From Betaproteobacteria bacterium (lineage in GTDB: Bacteria; Pseudomonadota; Gammaproteobacteria; Burkholderiales; SG8-39), in contig JAABRB010000031.1 of the NCBI GenBank assembly GCA_011391185.1, positions 1 through 17,791 on the forward strand: 17,791 bases of DNA, read 5' to 3'. Positions 1 to 6,635 of the stretch are shown one piece after another. Numbering within the stretch: the stretch's first letter is position 1; every line of letters begins with the position of its first letter. The notes below the pieces were generated by a model. It saw nothing but the letters and a program-made list of their open reading frames with translations, ran no database searches and was not told the DNA's origin. The position numbers were made by a program, and so were the translations under genes.

Positions 1-857
1 ACCACCCGGTGGGCATCGCGATGCTGGTCTCCGGCAAGACGAATATTGGCAAGACGCTCGGTGTCAACGGGGTCTACGGAAATGCCGGGCTCGACTTCGC
101 CGCGCTTGCCTCCGGAGCGCTCGCGGACCTGATCAGCTGGCGCGCCGCGTTCATCGTGCCGGGTGCCCTCACCATCGCGCTCGGATTCGGATTTCTCGCC
201 ATCACTCGCAATGCACCGGCGCCGGTGATCGCCGCCCGCAAGGCCGCTGTGAAACTCCCGCGCGCGGTGCTCGCGCGCGTGTTCGGCGTGCTGTGCGTCG
301 CCGTGATCGCGAACGGCATCATTTTCAACGCCGCGACGGTTGCGATGCCGAAAGTCTTCGACGAGCGGCTGAAAGCCCTCACCGACACTACGCTCGGCAT
401 CGGGCTCCTCGTCTGCATCACCTACCTCATCGCCGCGATGGCGCAGCTCGCGGTGGGCCACCTCATCGATCGCCGGCCGATCAAGGGCGTGTTCGTCGTG
501 GTGCTCATGGCGCAGGTTCCGCTCCTCTATGCGGCCGCATCGCTCGCGAATTTCTCGATGCTCGTCGTAGCCACCGCGATGATGTTCGCGGTGTTCGGCC
601 AGATTCCGATCAACGATGCGATGGTTGCGCGCTACACCGCCGAGGAATGGCGGGCCCGGGCCTACGCGGTGCGCTACGTGGTGTCGTTCGCCGGCAGCGC
701 GGCAGCCGTGCCGCTCGTCGCTTACGTATTCCGCACGACCGGCGACTTCCAGGCGCTCTTCCTGCTGCTTGCCGGGCTGGCCGCCGTCGCGCTCGTCGCG
801 GCACTCGCCTTCCCGGGCGAGCGGGCGACGGCCGCAGTCGCCCCTGCGACGCACTGA
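1..857 (+). CDS. MFS transporter, C-terminal part (5' truncated by window edge)
   Basis: Major-facilitator-superfamily permease of the inner membrane. The reading frame is open to the left edge (positions 3-8 encode His-Pro before the GTG at 9), so that GTG is probably internal and the true start lies outside the window. About 285 residues are visible, with roughly eight to nine hydrophobic segments. A short charged loop of the type LIDRRPIKG (encoded near 465-490) resembles the basic cytoplasmic loop between MFS helices. The N-terminal visible stretch HPVGIAML followed by GVNGVYGNAG is typical of the third to fourth helices of MFS drug or metabolite exporters of the fosmidomycin-resistance type. 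The substrate cannot be told. It ends 7 nt from the stop of the convergent MFS gene. The TGA stop is at 855-857. Confidence 0.85.
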   Translation, partial: HPVGIAMLVSGKTNIGKTLGVNGVYGNAGLDFAALASGALADLISWRAAFIVPGALTIALGFGFLAITRNAPAPVIAARKAAVKLPRAVLARVFGVLCVAVIANGIIFNAATVAMPKVFDERLKALTDTTLGIGLLVCITYLIAAMAQLAVGHLIDRRPIKGVFVVVLMAQVPLLYAAASLANFSMLVVATAMMFAVFGQIPINDAMVARYTAEEWRARAYAVRYVVSFAGSAAAVPLVAYVFRTTGDFQALFLLLAGLAAVALVAALAFPGERATAAVAPATH

Positions 858-864
858 CGCGCGA

Positions 865-2106
865 TCAAGCCGGCGCCAGGCGCTTCATCGCCGGCTCGCG
901 GATCGGAAGATTGATGATCGTCGCCAGCGCCGCGAGCGCCATGTCGGCGTACCACATCCAGTCGTAGTTGCCGGTCGCCGCGATGGCGATGCCGCCCAAC
1001 CAGGCGCCGAAGAAGCCGCCGATCTGGTGCGCGAACAGCGTGATGCCGAAGAGCGTCGCGAGATAACGGGTTCCGAAAAGCTTGCCCACCAGCCCGGCGG
1101 TGGGCGGTACGGTCGCCAGCCATGTCAGGCCCATCCAGACCGAGAAAACGAGAATCGTGAGCTCGGTTTTCGGCGCGATCAGGAACGCCGCCACGCCGAC
1201 GCCGCGCGCCGCGTAGAGCCACGCGAGCGTGAGCTTCATGCGAATGCGCTGGACGATGATCCCGGACCCGATGCTGCCGACGATGTTGAAGAGCCCGATC
1301 ACCGCAAGCGAAGTGCCGGCGAGCGTTGCGGGCAGGCCGCAGATCTCGATCACCCCCGGCATGTGCGTGAGCAGGAATGCGATGTGGAATCCGCACACGA
1401 AGAACCCGATGTTGAGATACCAGTAGCTCGAGTCGCGTGCCGCGGTCCGCAGCGCGGCGCGCATGCCGGGCGGCGCGCTCGTCACGGCGTCGCCGTGCAT
1501 CGAAGTAGCCACGGCAGGGGGCGCGGACTTCCTGCGCAAGGGCCAGGCGAGCGGGAGCGTCGCGAGCGCGATGGCGGCCAGCGCAAACATCGCATTCGCC
1601 CACCCGATGGCAAGGATCAGCCCCTGTGCGACCGGCGCCAGCACGAGCTGGCCGGTCGATCCACCCGCGTTGACAATTCCGGTTGCGAAGCCGCGGCGCT
1701 CGAGCGGAATGCGCTGGCCGACCGCACCGAGGAGCGTCGACATGCTGCCCGCCGCGGCGCCCGCGGCGACGCCGACTCCAAGGACGAGCACCAGACCTGA
1801 AGCGGAGGTCGCGAACGGCACCAGCACGAGCGCGGCCGCGAGGAGGACACCACCCAGCACGATCACCCGGGTGGCGCCGAACCGGTCGGCCAGCGCGCCG
1901 AACACGGGCTGAAAAGCGCCCCACATGAGGTGATTGATGGCGAGCGCGAAGCTCAGGGTGACGATGCCGGCGCCGGTCGCAGTATTGATCGGCGAAATGA
2001 AGAGGCCGAGCACCGCCCGCGTGCCCATCGTGATGGCGATGATGCTCGCCGCCGCGAGGACCAATACCCAGAACTGCGCGTGGTGCGAACGTGCGCCGCG
2101 TTTCAA
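865..2106 (-). CDS. MFS transporter (about 413 aa)
   Basis: Complete 12-helix major-facilitator permease of the inner membrane, of the oxalate/formate antiporter or monocarboxylate-transporter-like type. After the second helix the sequence GALADRFGATR matches the conserved MFS loop motif GxLaDrxGxr, a strong family mark. The length (413 aa) is normal for the family. The chosen start is TTG (complement of 2104-2106), preceded by a GGGAGAG-like ribosome-binding sequence; no ATG lies near it, and an internal ATG would remove half of the first helix. The next gene upstream on the same strand is the PLP-dependent aldolase, with a structured repeat pair in the 167-nt gap, so co-transcription is possible but not shown. 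The substrate is unknown; a small organic acid or amino acid would fit the neighbourhood. Confidence 0.88.
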   Translation of the reverse strand: MKRGARSHHAQFWVLVLAAASIIAITMGTRAVLGLFISPINTATGAGIVTLSFALAINHLMWGAFQPVFGALADRFGATRVIVLGGVLLAAALVLVPFATSASGLVLVLGVGVAAGAAAGSMSTLLGAVGQRIPLERRGFATGIVNAGGSTGQLVLAPVAQGLILAIGWANAMFALAAIALATLPLAWPLRRKSAPPAVATSMHGDAVTSAPPGMRAALRTAARDSSYWYLNIGFFVCGFHIAFLLTHMPGVIEICGLPATLAGTSLAVIGLFNIVGSIGSGIIVQRIRMKLTLAWLYAARGVGVAAFLIAPKTELTILVFSVWMGLTWLATVPPTAGLVGKLFGTRYLATLFGITLFAHQIGGFFGAWLGGIAIAATGNYDWMWYADMALAALATIINLPIREPAMKRLAPA

Positions 2107-2144
2107 TCAACTCTCCCGAACATCCGCGCAAGCGGAATCAATAT

Positions 2145-2191
2145 CCCCTCCTTTTCAAGGAGGGGTGGATGCGCAGCAGCTGGGGTGGTTG
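2145..2191 (+). repeat. Palindromic intergenic repeat, copy 1 (forward)
   Basis: Copy 1 of a two-hairpin intergenic element. The outer hairpin is CCCCTCCTT-TTC-AAGGAGGGG (2145-2165). The inner arm GGATGC-GCA-GCAGCT (2167-2181) pairs imperfectly, with one mismatch and one G-T, and is followed by GGGGTGGTTG. It is the most decayed of the five copies here. It faces copy 2 across a 20-nt spacer containing GGATCGAAG. Confidence 0.85.
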
Positions 2192-2211
2192 CGTCCGCTG
2201 GATCGAAGCTC

Positions 2212-2258
2212 CAACCACCCCGCCGCCTCCGGCGGCACCCCTCCTTGGAAAGGAGGGG
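2212..2258 (-). repeat. Palindromic intergenic repeat, copy 2 (inverted)
   Basis: Copy 2, in inverted orientation to copy 1: CAACCACCCC, then the perfect inner hairpin GCCGCC-TCC-GGCGGC (2222-2236), then the outer hairpin CCCCTCCTT-GGA-AAGGAGGGG (2238-2258). It lies just past the stop codon of the minus-strand aldolase gene, where a hairpin could act as a transcript 3' end or stabiliser. There is no clear T-run of an intrinsic terminator on the minus strand. Confidence 0.87.
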
Positions 2259-2273
2259 AAAAATCAAAGTCGC

Positions 2274-3389
2274 TCAATACACCGCGCCGCGCGCGGTGAC
2301 CGCCCACACGGCCTCGACCCGATCGCCGCGAAAGCACACGATCCAGTCGTAGAGATTGACGGTGGGGTCGCAGTGCCCGGGAACGAGCCGGAGCCGGTCG
2401 CCGAGACGCGGGCCCTGCGCGCCCGCCGCCACCTCGAGCACGCCATGCTCGTCGGACGCCTTGACGTACTTCACGCCGGGCCACCCCGCGACCTGCGGCA
2501 TGCCCGAATCGACGCTCGACGCTTTCAATCCCGCGTCGACCACCGCCCGGTCCACCGTGGGCGTGCTCATGACGGTCGTGAGCACGTAGAGACTCTGCTC
2601 GAACTGGGGCAGATCCGACCAGTCGTTGGCGTTGTAGTCGGCGTCCATGAAGATGTACGAACCGGGCTGGATCTCGTTGTAGACCTTGCTCCCGGCCTCG
2701 AACGGGAAGGTTCCCGTACCCGCGCCGGTGACGACCTCGACTTCGATGCCGCGCTCCTCCAGCAGCGTCCGCGTCGCGCGCGCCTTGCGGATCGCGAGCG
2801 CGATCGCCGCCCGGCGGTCCGCCACGCTGCGCAGATGCTGGGCGGCACCCTGGTACGCGTGTATCCCGGCGAATCGCAGGTTGCGCGCCGCCTTCACCGT
2901 CTGGGCAAGGGCAAGCGCCGCGGCACCCGGCTCGACGCCGCAGCGGTTTGCGCCCACGTTCACCTCGATCAGCACGTCGAGCTTCGCGCCCGTCTCGCCC
3001 GCCGCCGCGTCGAGATCGGCGACATTGCTCGCGTCGTCGACGCACACGCTCACTTTCGCGCGCTTCGCGAGCGCCGCCAGCCGCACGAGCTTCCGCCTGC
3101 CGACGATCTCGTTGGTGACGAACACGTCCGCAACGCCGCCATCGACCAGGGCCTCGGCCTCGCTCACTTTCTGGCAGCAGACGCCCACTGCGCCCGCCTG
3201 GATCTGGCGCAACGCGATCTCCGGGCACTTGTGCGATTTCGCGTGCGGACGCAGCCGCACCTTCGCGCCGCGCACGGCGAATGTCATGCGCTGCAGATTG
3301 TGCTCGAACGCGTCGAGATCGAGCAGCAGCGCAGGCGTATCGACATCGCTGAGCGCGGCACCTGCTTCGGCGGGCGGATCGGATGGCAT
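2274..3389 (-). CDS. PLP-dependent D-threonine / 3-hydroxy-D-aspartate aldolase-like enzyme (DSD1 family)
   Basis: Fold-type III PLP enzyme (alanine-racemase-like barrel), 371 aa, close in length to characterised D-threonine and 3-hydroxyaspartate aldolases (about 380). The family cleaves beta-hydroxy-D-amino acids to glycine plus an aldehyde or glyoxylate. Visible marks are RPHAKSHK with the likely PLP lysine K51, the VCCQKVSEAEA segment, CVDD, AYQGA, the GxGTGTF phosphate-binding region, VVDAGLKASSVDSG, and near the C-terminus PGHCDPT (H339, D341). The His-x-Asp metal pair is the form known for D-threonine aldolases; D-serine dehydratases have His-x-Cys. The ATG at 3389 was chosen because it begins just before the conserved TPALLLDLD. 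A TTG 60 nt upstream adds an unconserved tail and has no ribosome-binding site. Substrate among beta-hydroxy-D-amino acids is unresolved. It is divergent from the GcvT-like gene. Confidence 0.88.
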   Translation of the reverse strand: MPSDPPAEAGAALSDVDTPALLLDLDAFEHNLQRMTFAVRGAKVRLRPHAKSHKCPEIALRQIQAGAVGVCCQKVSEAEALVDGGVADVFVTNEIVGRRKLVRLAALAKRAKVSVCVDDASNVADLDAAAGETGAKLDVLIEVNVGANRCGVEPGAAALALAQTVKAARNLRFAGIHAYQGAAQHLRSVADRRAAIALAIRKARATRTLLEERGIEVEVVTGAGTGTFPFEAGSKVYNEIQPGSYIFMDADYNANDWSDLPQFEQSLYVLTTVMSTPTVDRAVVDAGLKASSVDSGMPQVAGWPGVKYVKASDEHGVLEVAAGAQGPRLGDRLRLVPGHCDPTVNLYDWIVCFRGDRVEAVWAVTARGAVY

Positions 3390-3415
3390 TCGACGTGAGA
3401 TGCTGGATTGAAGAA

Positions 3416-3449
3416 CCCGGATGGTGAACGCCGCCCGATCGGCGGTCAA
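3416..3449 (-). promoter_or_regulatory. Possible sigma-70-type promoter for the PLP aldolase
   Basis: On the minus strand TTGACC (complement of 3444-3449) is followed after 17 nt by CACCAT, a good -35 with a poor -10. It lies about 30 nt upstream of the ATG at 3389. If real, it rules out the upstream TTG as a start codon, because that TTG would be inside the -35 box. This is pattern reading only. Confidence 0.25.
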
Positions 3450-3488
3450 CTGGGGAGGGCGCGTGGGCTAGAATGGGCGCGGTATTGC

Positions 3489-3543
3489 TCACCTCTCCAT
3501 CACCTCTCCATCACCTCTCCGTCACCTCTCCGTCACCTTTCCA
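3489..3543 (+). repeat. 11-bp tandem repeat, five units
   Basis: Five head-to-tail copies of TCACCTCTCCR (3489-3499, 3500-3510, 3511-3521, 3522-3532, 3533-3543). The first four differ only at the last base (A, A, G, G); the fifth reads TCACCTTTCCA. The array lies in the 225-nt divergent region between the PLP aldolase and the GcvT-like gene. The rest of that region has a TAGAAT at 3469-3474 that could be a -10 box but lacks a matching -35, and no open frame that I trust. Confidence 0.95.
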
Positions 3544-3614
3544 CCTGTCATGGCGATCAAGACGCGGAACGGGCAAGTCGAGGCGCAGCGGAGCGTGCGA
3601 CGATCGTCGCCCGC

Positions 3615-4802
3615 ATGCTGAGAACCACACCATTTCACGCGCGCGTCGCGCCGCTCTGCGCCAGTCACGCGTGGCGGCGTTGGGCAGGATACGTCGTGGC
3701 AAGCTCCTACGAGCTCTCGCACGAACGCGAGTACCACGCAATCCGCAGCACAGCCGCCCTGCTCGACATTTCGCCGCTCTACAAGTATCGGGTGCGCGGC
3801 AGGGACGCGGCGCGCCTGCTCGATCGCATCGTGCCGCGCCATGTCGCGCGCGCGGAAGTCGGCCAGGTTCTCTACACACCCTGGTGCGATGCAGCCGGCA
3901 AAGTCCTCGACGACGGCACGATCGCCCGGCTCGAGGACGAAGTGTTCCGGATGACTTCCGCCGACCCGGGCCTGCGCTGGCTGGAAGACAACGCACTCGG
4001 TCTGGACGTCGAGATCGAGGATGTCTCCGATGCGATCGCGGCGCTCGCGCTCCAGGGCCCCGCTTCCCGGGCCGTTCTCCAGCAGATCTGCGAAGCGGAC
4101 CTCGGAGCGCTCAAATACTTCCGGATGATCCGGACGCGGCTGCGCGACGTCCCGGTCACGGTATCGCGCACCGGCTACACCGGGGATCTCGGGTTCGAAA
4201 TCTGGCTGGAATCCGGGGATGCCCTGCCAGTCTGGGACGCGCTCATCGAAGCCGGCGCGCCGCACGGGATCACGCCCGCGGGGATGCTTGCCCTCGATCT
4301 GGCGCGCATCGAGGCAGGCCTGATGCTCATCGACGTGGATTACGTCTCGGCGCGCAAGGCCCTGATTCCGGATCAGACCTCGACGCCGTTCGAGCTCGAT
4401 CTCGGTTGGGCAGTGAACCTGGACAAGGAGAACTTCGTCGGCAGGCGCGCACTTGCCGATGCCGTGCGCCGCGGCCCGGCCTGGCAATTCGTCGGCGTCG
4501 AGATCGACTGGGACTCGCTGGAGCGGCTCTACACCGGCGAGGGCCTCGCGACCCGGCTTCCCGCCACGGCGTGGCGAACGAGCGTGCCGGCGTACGTTGG
4601 CGATCACCAGGTCGGGTATGCGACCAGCGGCGGCTGGTCCCCGATCCTCAAGCGGTACGTCGCCCTGGCACACATCGAATCGCGCCACGCCGCGCCCGGC
4701 ACGCCACTCGAGATGGAAGTGACCGTCGAGCATCGCCGCATGCGCGCGGCGGCGCGCGTCGTGAAAAAGCCTTTCTTCGATCCCGAACGGAAGCGGACGT
4801 GA
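3615..4802 (+). CDS. GcvT-like aminomethyltransferase family protein
   Basis: Folate-binding aminomethyltransferase-like protein, 395 aa (bacterial GcvT about 365). Members of this fold move a methyl or methylene group from an amine, or from lipoyl-bound aminomethyl, to tetrahydrofolate. Marks are LLDISPLYKYRVRGRDAARLL (about residues 52-72), the GKVLDDGT turn that carries the conserved acidic folate-site residue, SRTGYTGDLGFEIW (about 179-192), and LGWAVNLDKENFVGRRAL, the start of the C-terminal barrel. The ATG at 3615 was chosen because MLRTTPFHARV is the usual beginning of this subfamily; upstream in-frame codons are low-complexity leader. The ribosome-binding site is weak. No GcvH or GcvP gene lies nearby, so a role in classical glycine cleavage is not supported. 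The flavoproteins and permease downstream suggest demethylation or one-carbon salvage of an amino compound. Confidence 0.87.
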   Translation: MLRTTPFHARVAPLCASHAWRRWAGYVVASSYELSHEREYHAIRSTAALLDISPLYKYRVRGRDAARLLDRIVPRHVARAEVGQVLYTPWCDAAGKVLDDGTIARLEDEVFRMTSADPGLRWLEDNALGLDVEIEDVSDAIAALALQGPASRAVLQQICEADLGALKYFRMIRTRLRDVPVTVSRTGYTGDLGFEIWLESGDALPVWDALIEAGAPHGITPAGMLALDLARIEAGLMLIDVDYVSARKALIPDQTSTPFELDLGWAVNLDKENFVGRRALADAVRRGPAWQFVGVEIDWDSLERLYTGEGLATRLPATAWRTSVPAYVGDHQVGYATSGGWSPILKRYVALAHIESRHAAPGTPLEMEVTVEHRRMRAAARVVKKPFFDPERKRT

Positions 4803-4819
4803 TGGAATCAATCGCTGCA

Positions 4820-4865
4820 CACCACCCCGGTTGCTTCGCAACCACCCCGCCTCGAAGAGGAGGGG
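4820..4865 (-). repeat. Palindromic intergenic repeat, copy 3 (inverted)
   Basis: Copy 3: CACCACCCC, inner hairpin GGTTGC-TTC-GCAACC (4829-4843), outer hairpin CCCCGCCTC-GAA-GAGGAGGGG (4845-4865) with one mispair. It begins 18 nt after the stop of the GcvT-like gene. The inner stem differs from copy 5 at one base pair changed on both sides (T-A for C-G). Confidence 0.87.
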
Positions 4866-4876
4866 AGAAAAACAAT

Positions 4877-4923
4877 CCCCTCCTTTTCAAGGAGGGGTGC
4901 CGCCGGAGGCGGCGGGGTGGTTG
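4877..4923 (+). repeat. Palindromic intergenic repeat, copy 4 (forward)
   Basis: Copy 4: outer hairpin CCCCTCCTT-TTC-AAGGAGGGG (4877-4897), inner hairpin GCCGCC-GGA-GGCGGC (4899-4913), then GGGGTGGTTG. It is nearly the exact reverse complement of copy 2, and is followed by the same GGATCGAAG stretch found between copies 1 and 2. Confidence 0.88.
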
Positions 4924-4970
4924 CGGCAAGGATCGAAGTCGTCATCGCCTGTGCTGCATAGGCGCTGGAA

Positions 4971-5016
4971 CACCACCCCGGCTGCTTCGCAGCCACCCCT
5001 CCTCGAAGAGGAGGGG
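4971..5016 (-). repeat. Palindromic intergenic repeat, copy 5 (inverted)
   Basis: Copy 5: CACCACCCC, inner hairpin GGCTGC-TTC-GCAGCC (4980-4994), outer hairpin CCCCTCCTC-GAA-GAGGAGGGG (4996-5016). Both stems are perfect. It lies 38 nt upstream of the first FAD oxidoreductase start and forms an inverted pair with copy 4. Confidence 0.88.
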
Positions 5017-5054
5017 AAACGGCACGCAGCGTCCCCGCGCCTCACCAAATAGCC

Positions 5055-6635
5055 ATGGCTGACAAATACGACGCGATCGTGATCGGCGGCGGGCACAACG
5101 GCCTGGTCTGCGCCGCGTACCTCGCGCGCGCCGGGCGGCGCGTGCTCGGGCTCGAGCGTCGCGGGCAGGTGGGTGGCGCGGCGCTCAGCGAAGAGGTCTT
5201 TCCCGGATTCACGTTCTCCGTGTTCTCGTACGTCGTGAGCCTGCTGCGGCCCGAGATCATCCGCGACCTCGATCTGCCGCGCCACGGTCTGCACATCCTG
5301 CCGCTCGAAAGCACGCTGACGCCGCTCGCCAACGGAGACCACCTCGCGCAATGGAACGATCACGACCAGAATCGCCGCGAGCTCGCCCGCCATTCGCTGC
5401 GCGACGCGGAAGCCTACGACGAGCTCGGGCGCACGCTGCACCAGATGGCGCGCGCGGTGAAGCCGCTGCTCGGCATGATGCCGCCCGACCCGACATCGCT
5501 CCGGCCGCGAGATCTTGCTGGCCTCTGGCAGCTCGGCGGGCACTTGCGCGGCCTCGGCGCAGACCAGTTCCACGCGCTGCACAAGCTCCTCACGATGAGC
5601 TCGGCCGACTACCTGGACGAGTGGTTCGAGACTGAAGCGCTCAAGGCGACGAAGTCGGCGAGCGGGATCATCGGCACGATGCTCGGCCCGCGCTCGCCCG
5701 GAACGGCGTACGTGCTCCTGCACCACTACATGGGCGAGCTGGACGGCGTTTTCCGTGCCTGGGGCTTCGCGAAGGGCGGCAACGGGTCCGTGAGCGCGGC
5801 GATCGCCGCCGCGGCGCGCCGCTTCGGCGCCGAGATCCGCACCGACGCGCCGGTTGCGCGCGTGATCGTGAAAGGCGGGCGAGCGGTCGGCGTCGCGCTG
5901 GAGAGCGGCGCGGAGATCCACGCGAAGATCGTCGTGTCCGGTGCCGATCCGCGACGCACGTTCCTCGATCTTCTCGGGACCGAGCATCTCGCCGATGAAT
6001 TCGTCGCGGCGATCCGGCGCTTCCGGTTCCGGGGCGCCTCCGGCAAGGTCAATCTCGCGCTCGACGCGCTGCCGCGTTTCGCCGGCCTGCCGGACGCGGG
6101 ACCGCACCTGCGCGGCGCGATCTCCATCAGCCCGAGCGTCGACTACCTCGAACGCGCGTATGACGCAGCGAAGTACGGTGAATTCTCGCGGCGCCCGTAC
6201 CTGGACATCGTCATCCCGTCGATGCTCGACCCCGCCATGGCGCCGCCCGGAAAGCATGTCATGTCGATCTTCGCGCAGTACGCGCCCTACGCATTGAACG
6301 GCGGCTGGTCGGACGCGCGTCGCGAGGCGTTTGGCGATGCCGTCGTCGATACGCTCGCCGAATACGCGCCGAATATCAAGGGCGCGATCCTGCACCGCCA
6401 GGTCATCACGCCCGCGGACATCGAGCGAACCGTGGGCCTCGCCGAGGGCAACATCTTCCAGGGCGAGCTGACGTTGCAGCAGATGTTCTTCCTCAGGCCG
6501 GTGCCCGGGTGGGCGCGCTACGCCACTCCGGTTCCCGGCCTGTACCAGTGTGGTGCCGGCACGCATCCCGGAGGCGGCGTGATGGGCGCATCGGGGCGAT
6601 TGGCCGCGCGGGCGATCCTGCGGGAGAAAACGTGA
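5055..6635 (+). CDS. FAD-dependent oxidoreductase, phytoene-desaturase/PYROXD2-like
   Basis: Flavoprotein of the phytoene-desaturase-like superfamily, 526 aa. The N-terminal Rossmann motif is intact: IGGGHNG (G11, G13, G16) with E34 at the end of the second strand, followed by QVGGAAL, the second FAD contact. A glycine-rich KGGNGS segment lies mid-protein, and the C-terminal flavin signature GLYQCGAGTHPGGGVMGASG lies near residues 498-517. Members of this group are mostly uncharacterised; the eukaryotic relative is PYROXD2. Nothing here suggests carotenoid synthesis. The ATG at 5055 starts directly before the Rossmann strand, although no clear Shine-Dalgarno is visible. Its stop overlaps the start of the next gene by 4 nt (GTGA), so the two are translationally coupled. 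The substrate is unknown; an amine or amino-acid derivative is a guess from the neighbours. Confidence 0.88.
   Translation: MADKYDAIVIGGGHNGLVCAAYLARAGRRVLGLERRGQVGGAALSEEVFPGFTFSVFSYVVSLLRPEIIRDLDLPRHGLHILPLESTLTPLANGDHLAQWNDHDQNRRELARHSLRDAEAYDELGRTLHQMARAVKPLLGMMPPDPTSLRPRDLAGLWQLGGHLRGLGADQFHALHKLLTMSSADYLDEWFETEALKATKSASGIIGTMLGPRSPGTAYVLLHHYMGELDGVFRAWGFAKGGNGSVSAAIAAAARRFGAEIRTDAPVARVIVKGGRAVGVALESGAEIHAKIVVSGADPRRTFLDLLGTEHLADEFVAAIRRFRFRGASGKVNLALDALPRFAGLPDAGPHLRGAISISPSVDYLERAYDAAKYGEFSRRPYLDIVIPSMLDPAMAPPGKHVMSIFAQYAPYALNGGWSDARREAFGDAVVDTLAEYAPNIKGAILHRQVITPADIERTVGLAEGNIFQGELTLQQMFFLRPVPGWARYATPVPGLYQCGAGTHPGGGVMGASGRLAARAILREKT

Noticed and set aside
722..2131. 469-codon minus-strand frame over both MFS genes
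   Set aside because: Arg/His-rich, no hydrophobic helices, and overlaps the real MFS gene in another frame.
3390..3614. Glycine riboswitch upstream of the GcvT-like gene
   Set aside because: No conserved glycine-aptamer core or paired aptamer layout is seen on the plus strand; the region is dominated by the 11-bp repeats.
3615..4802. DMSP demethylase (DmdA)
   Set aside because: It shares the GcvT fold, but the N-terminal MLRTTPFHARV and LLDISPLYKY segments fit the general aminomethyltransferase group, and no DMSP genes are present.
2145..5016. CRISPR array
   Set aside because: The repeats are palindromic, irregularly spaced, in both orientations and split by whole genes; no cas gene is present.
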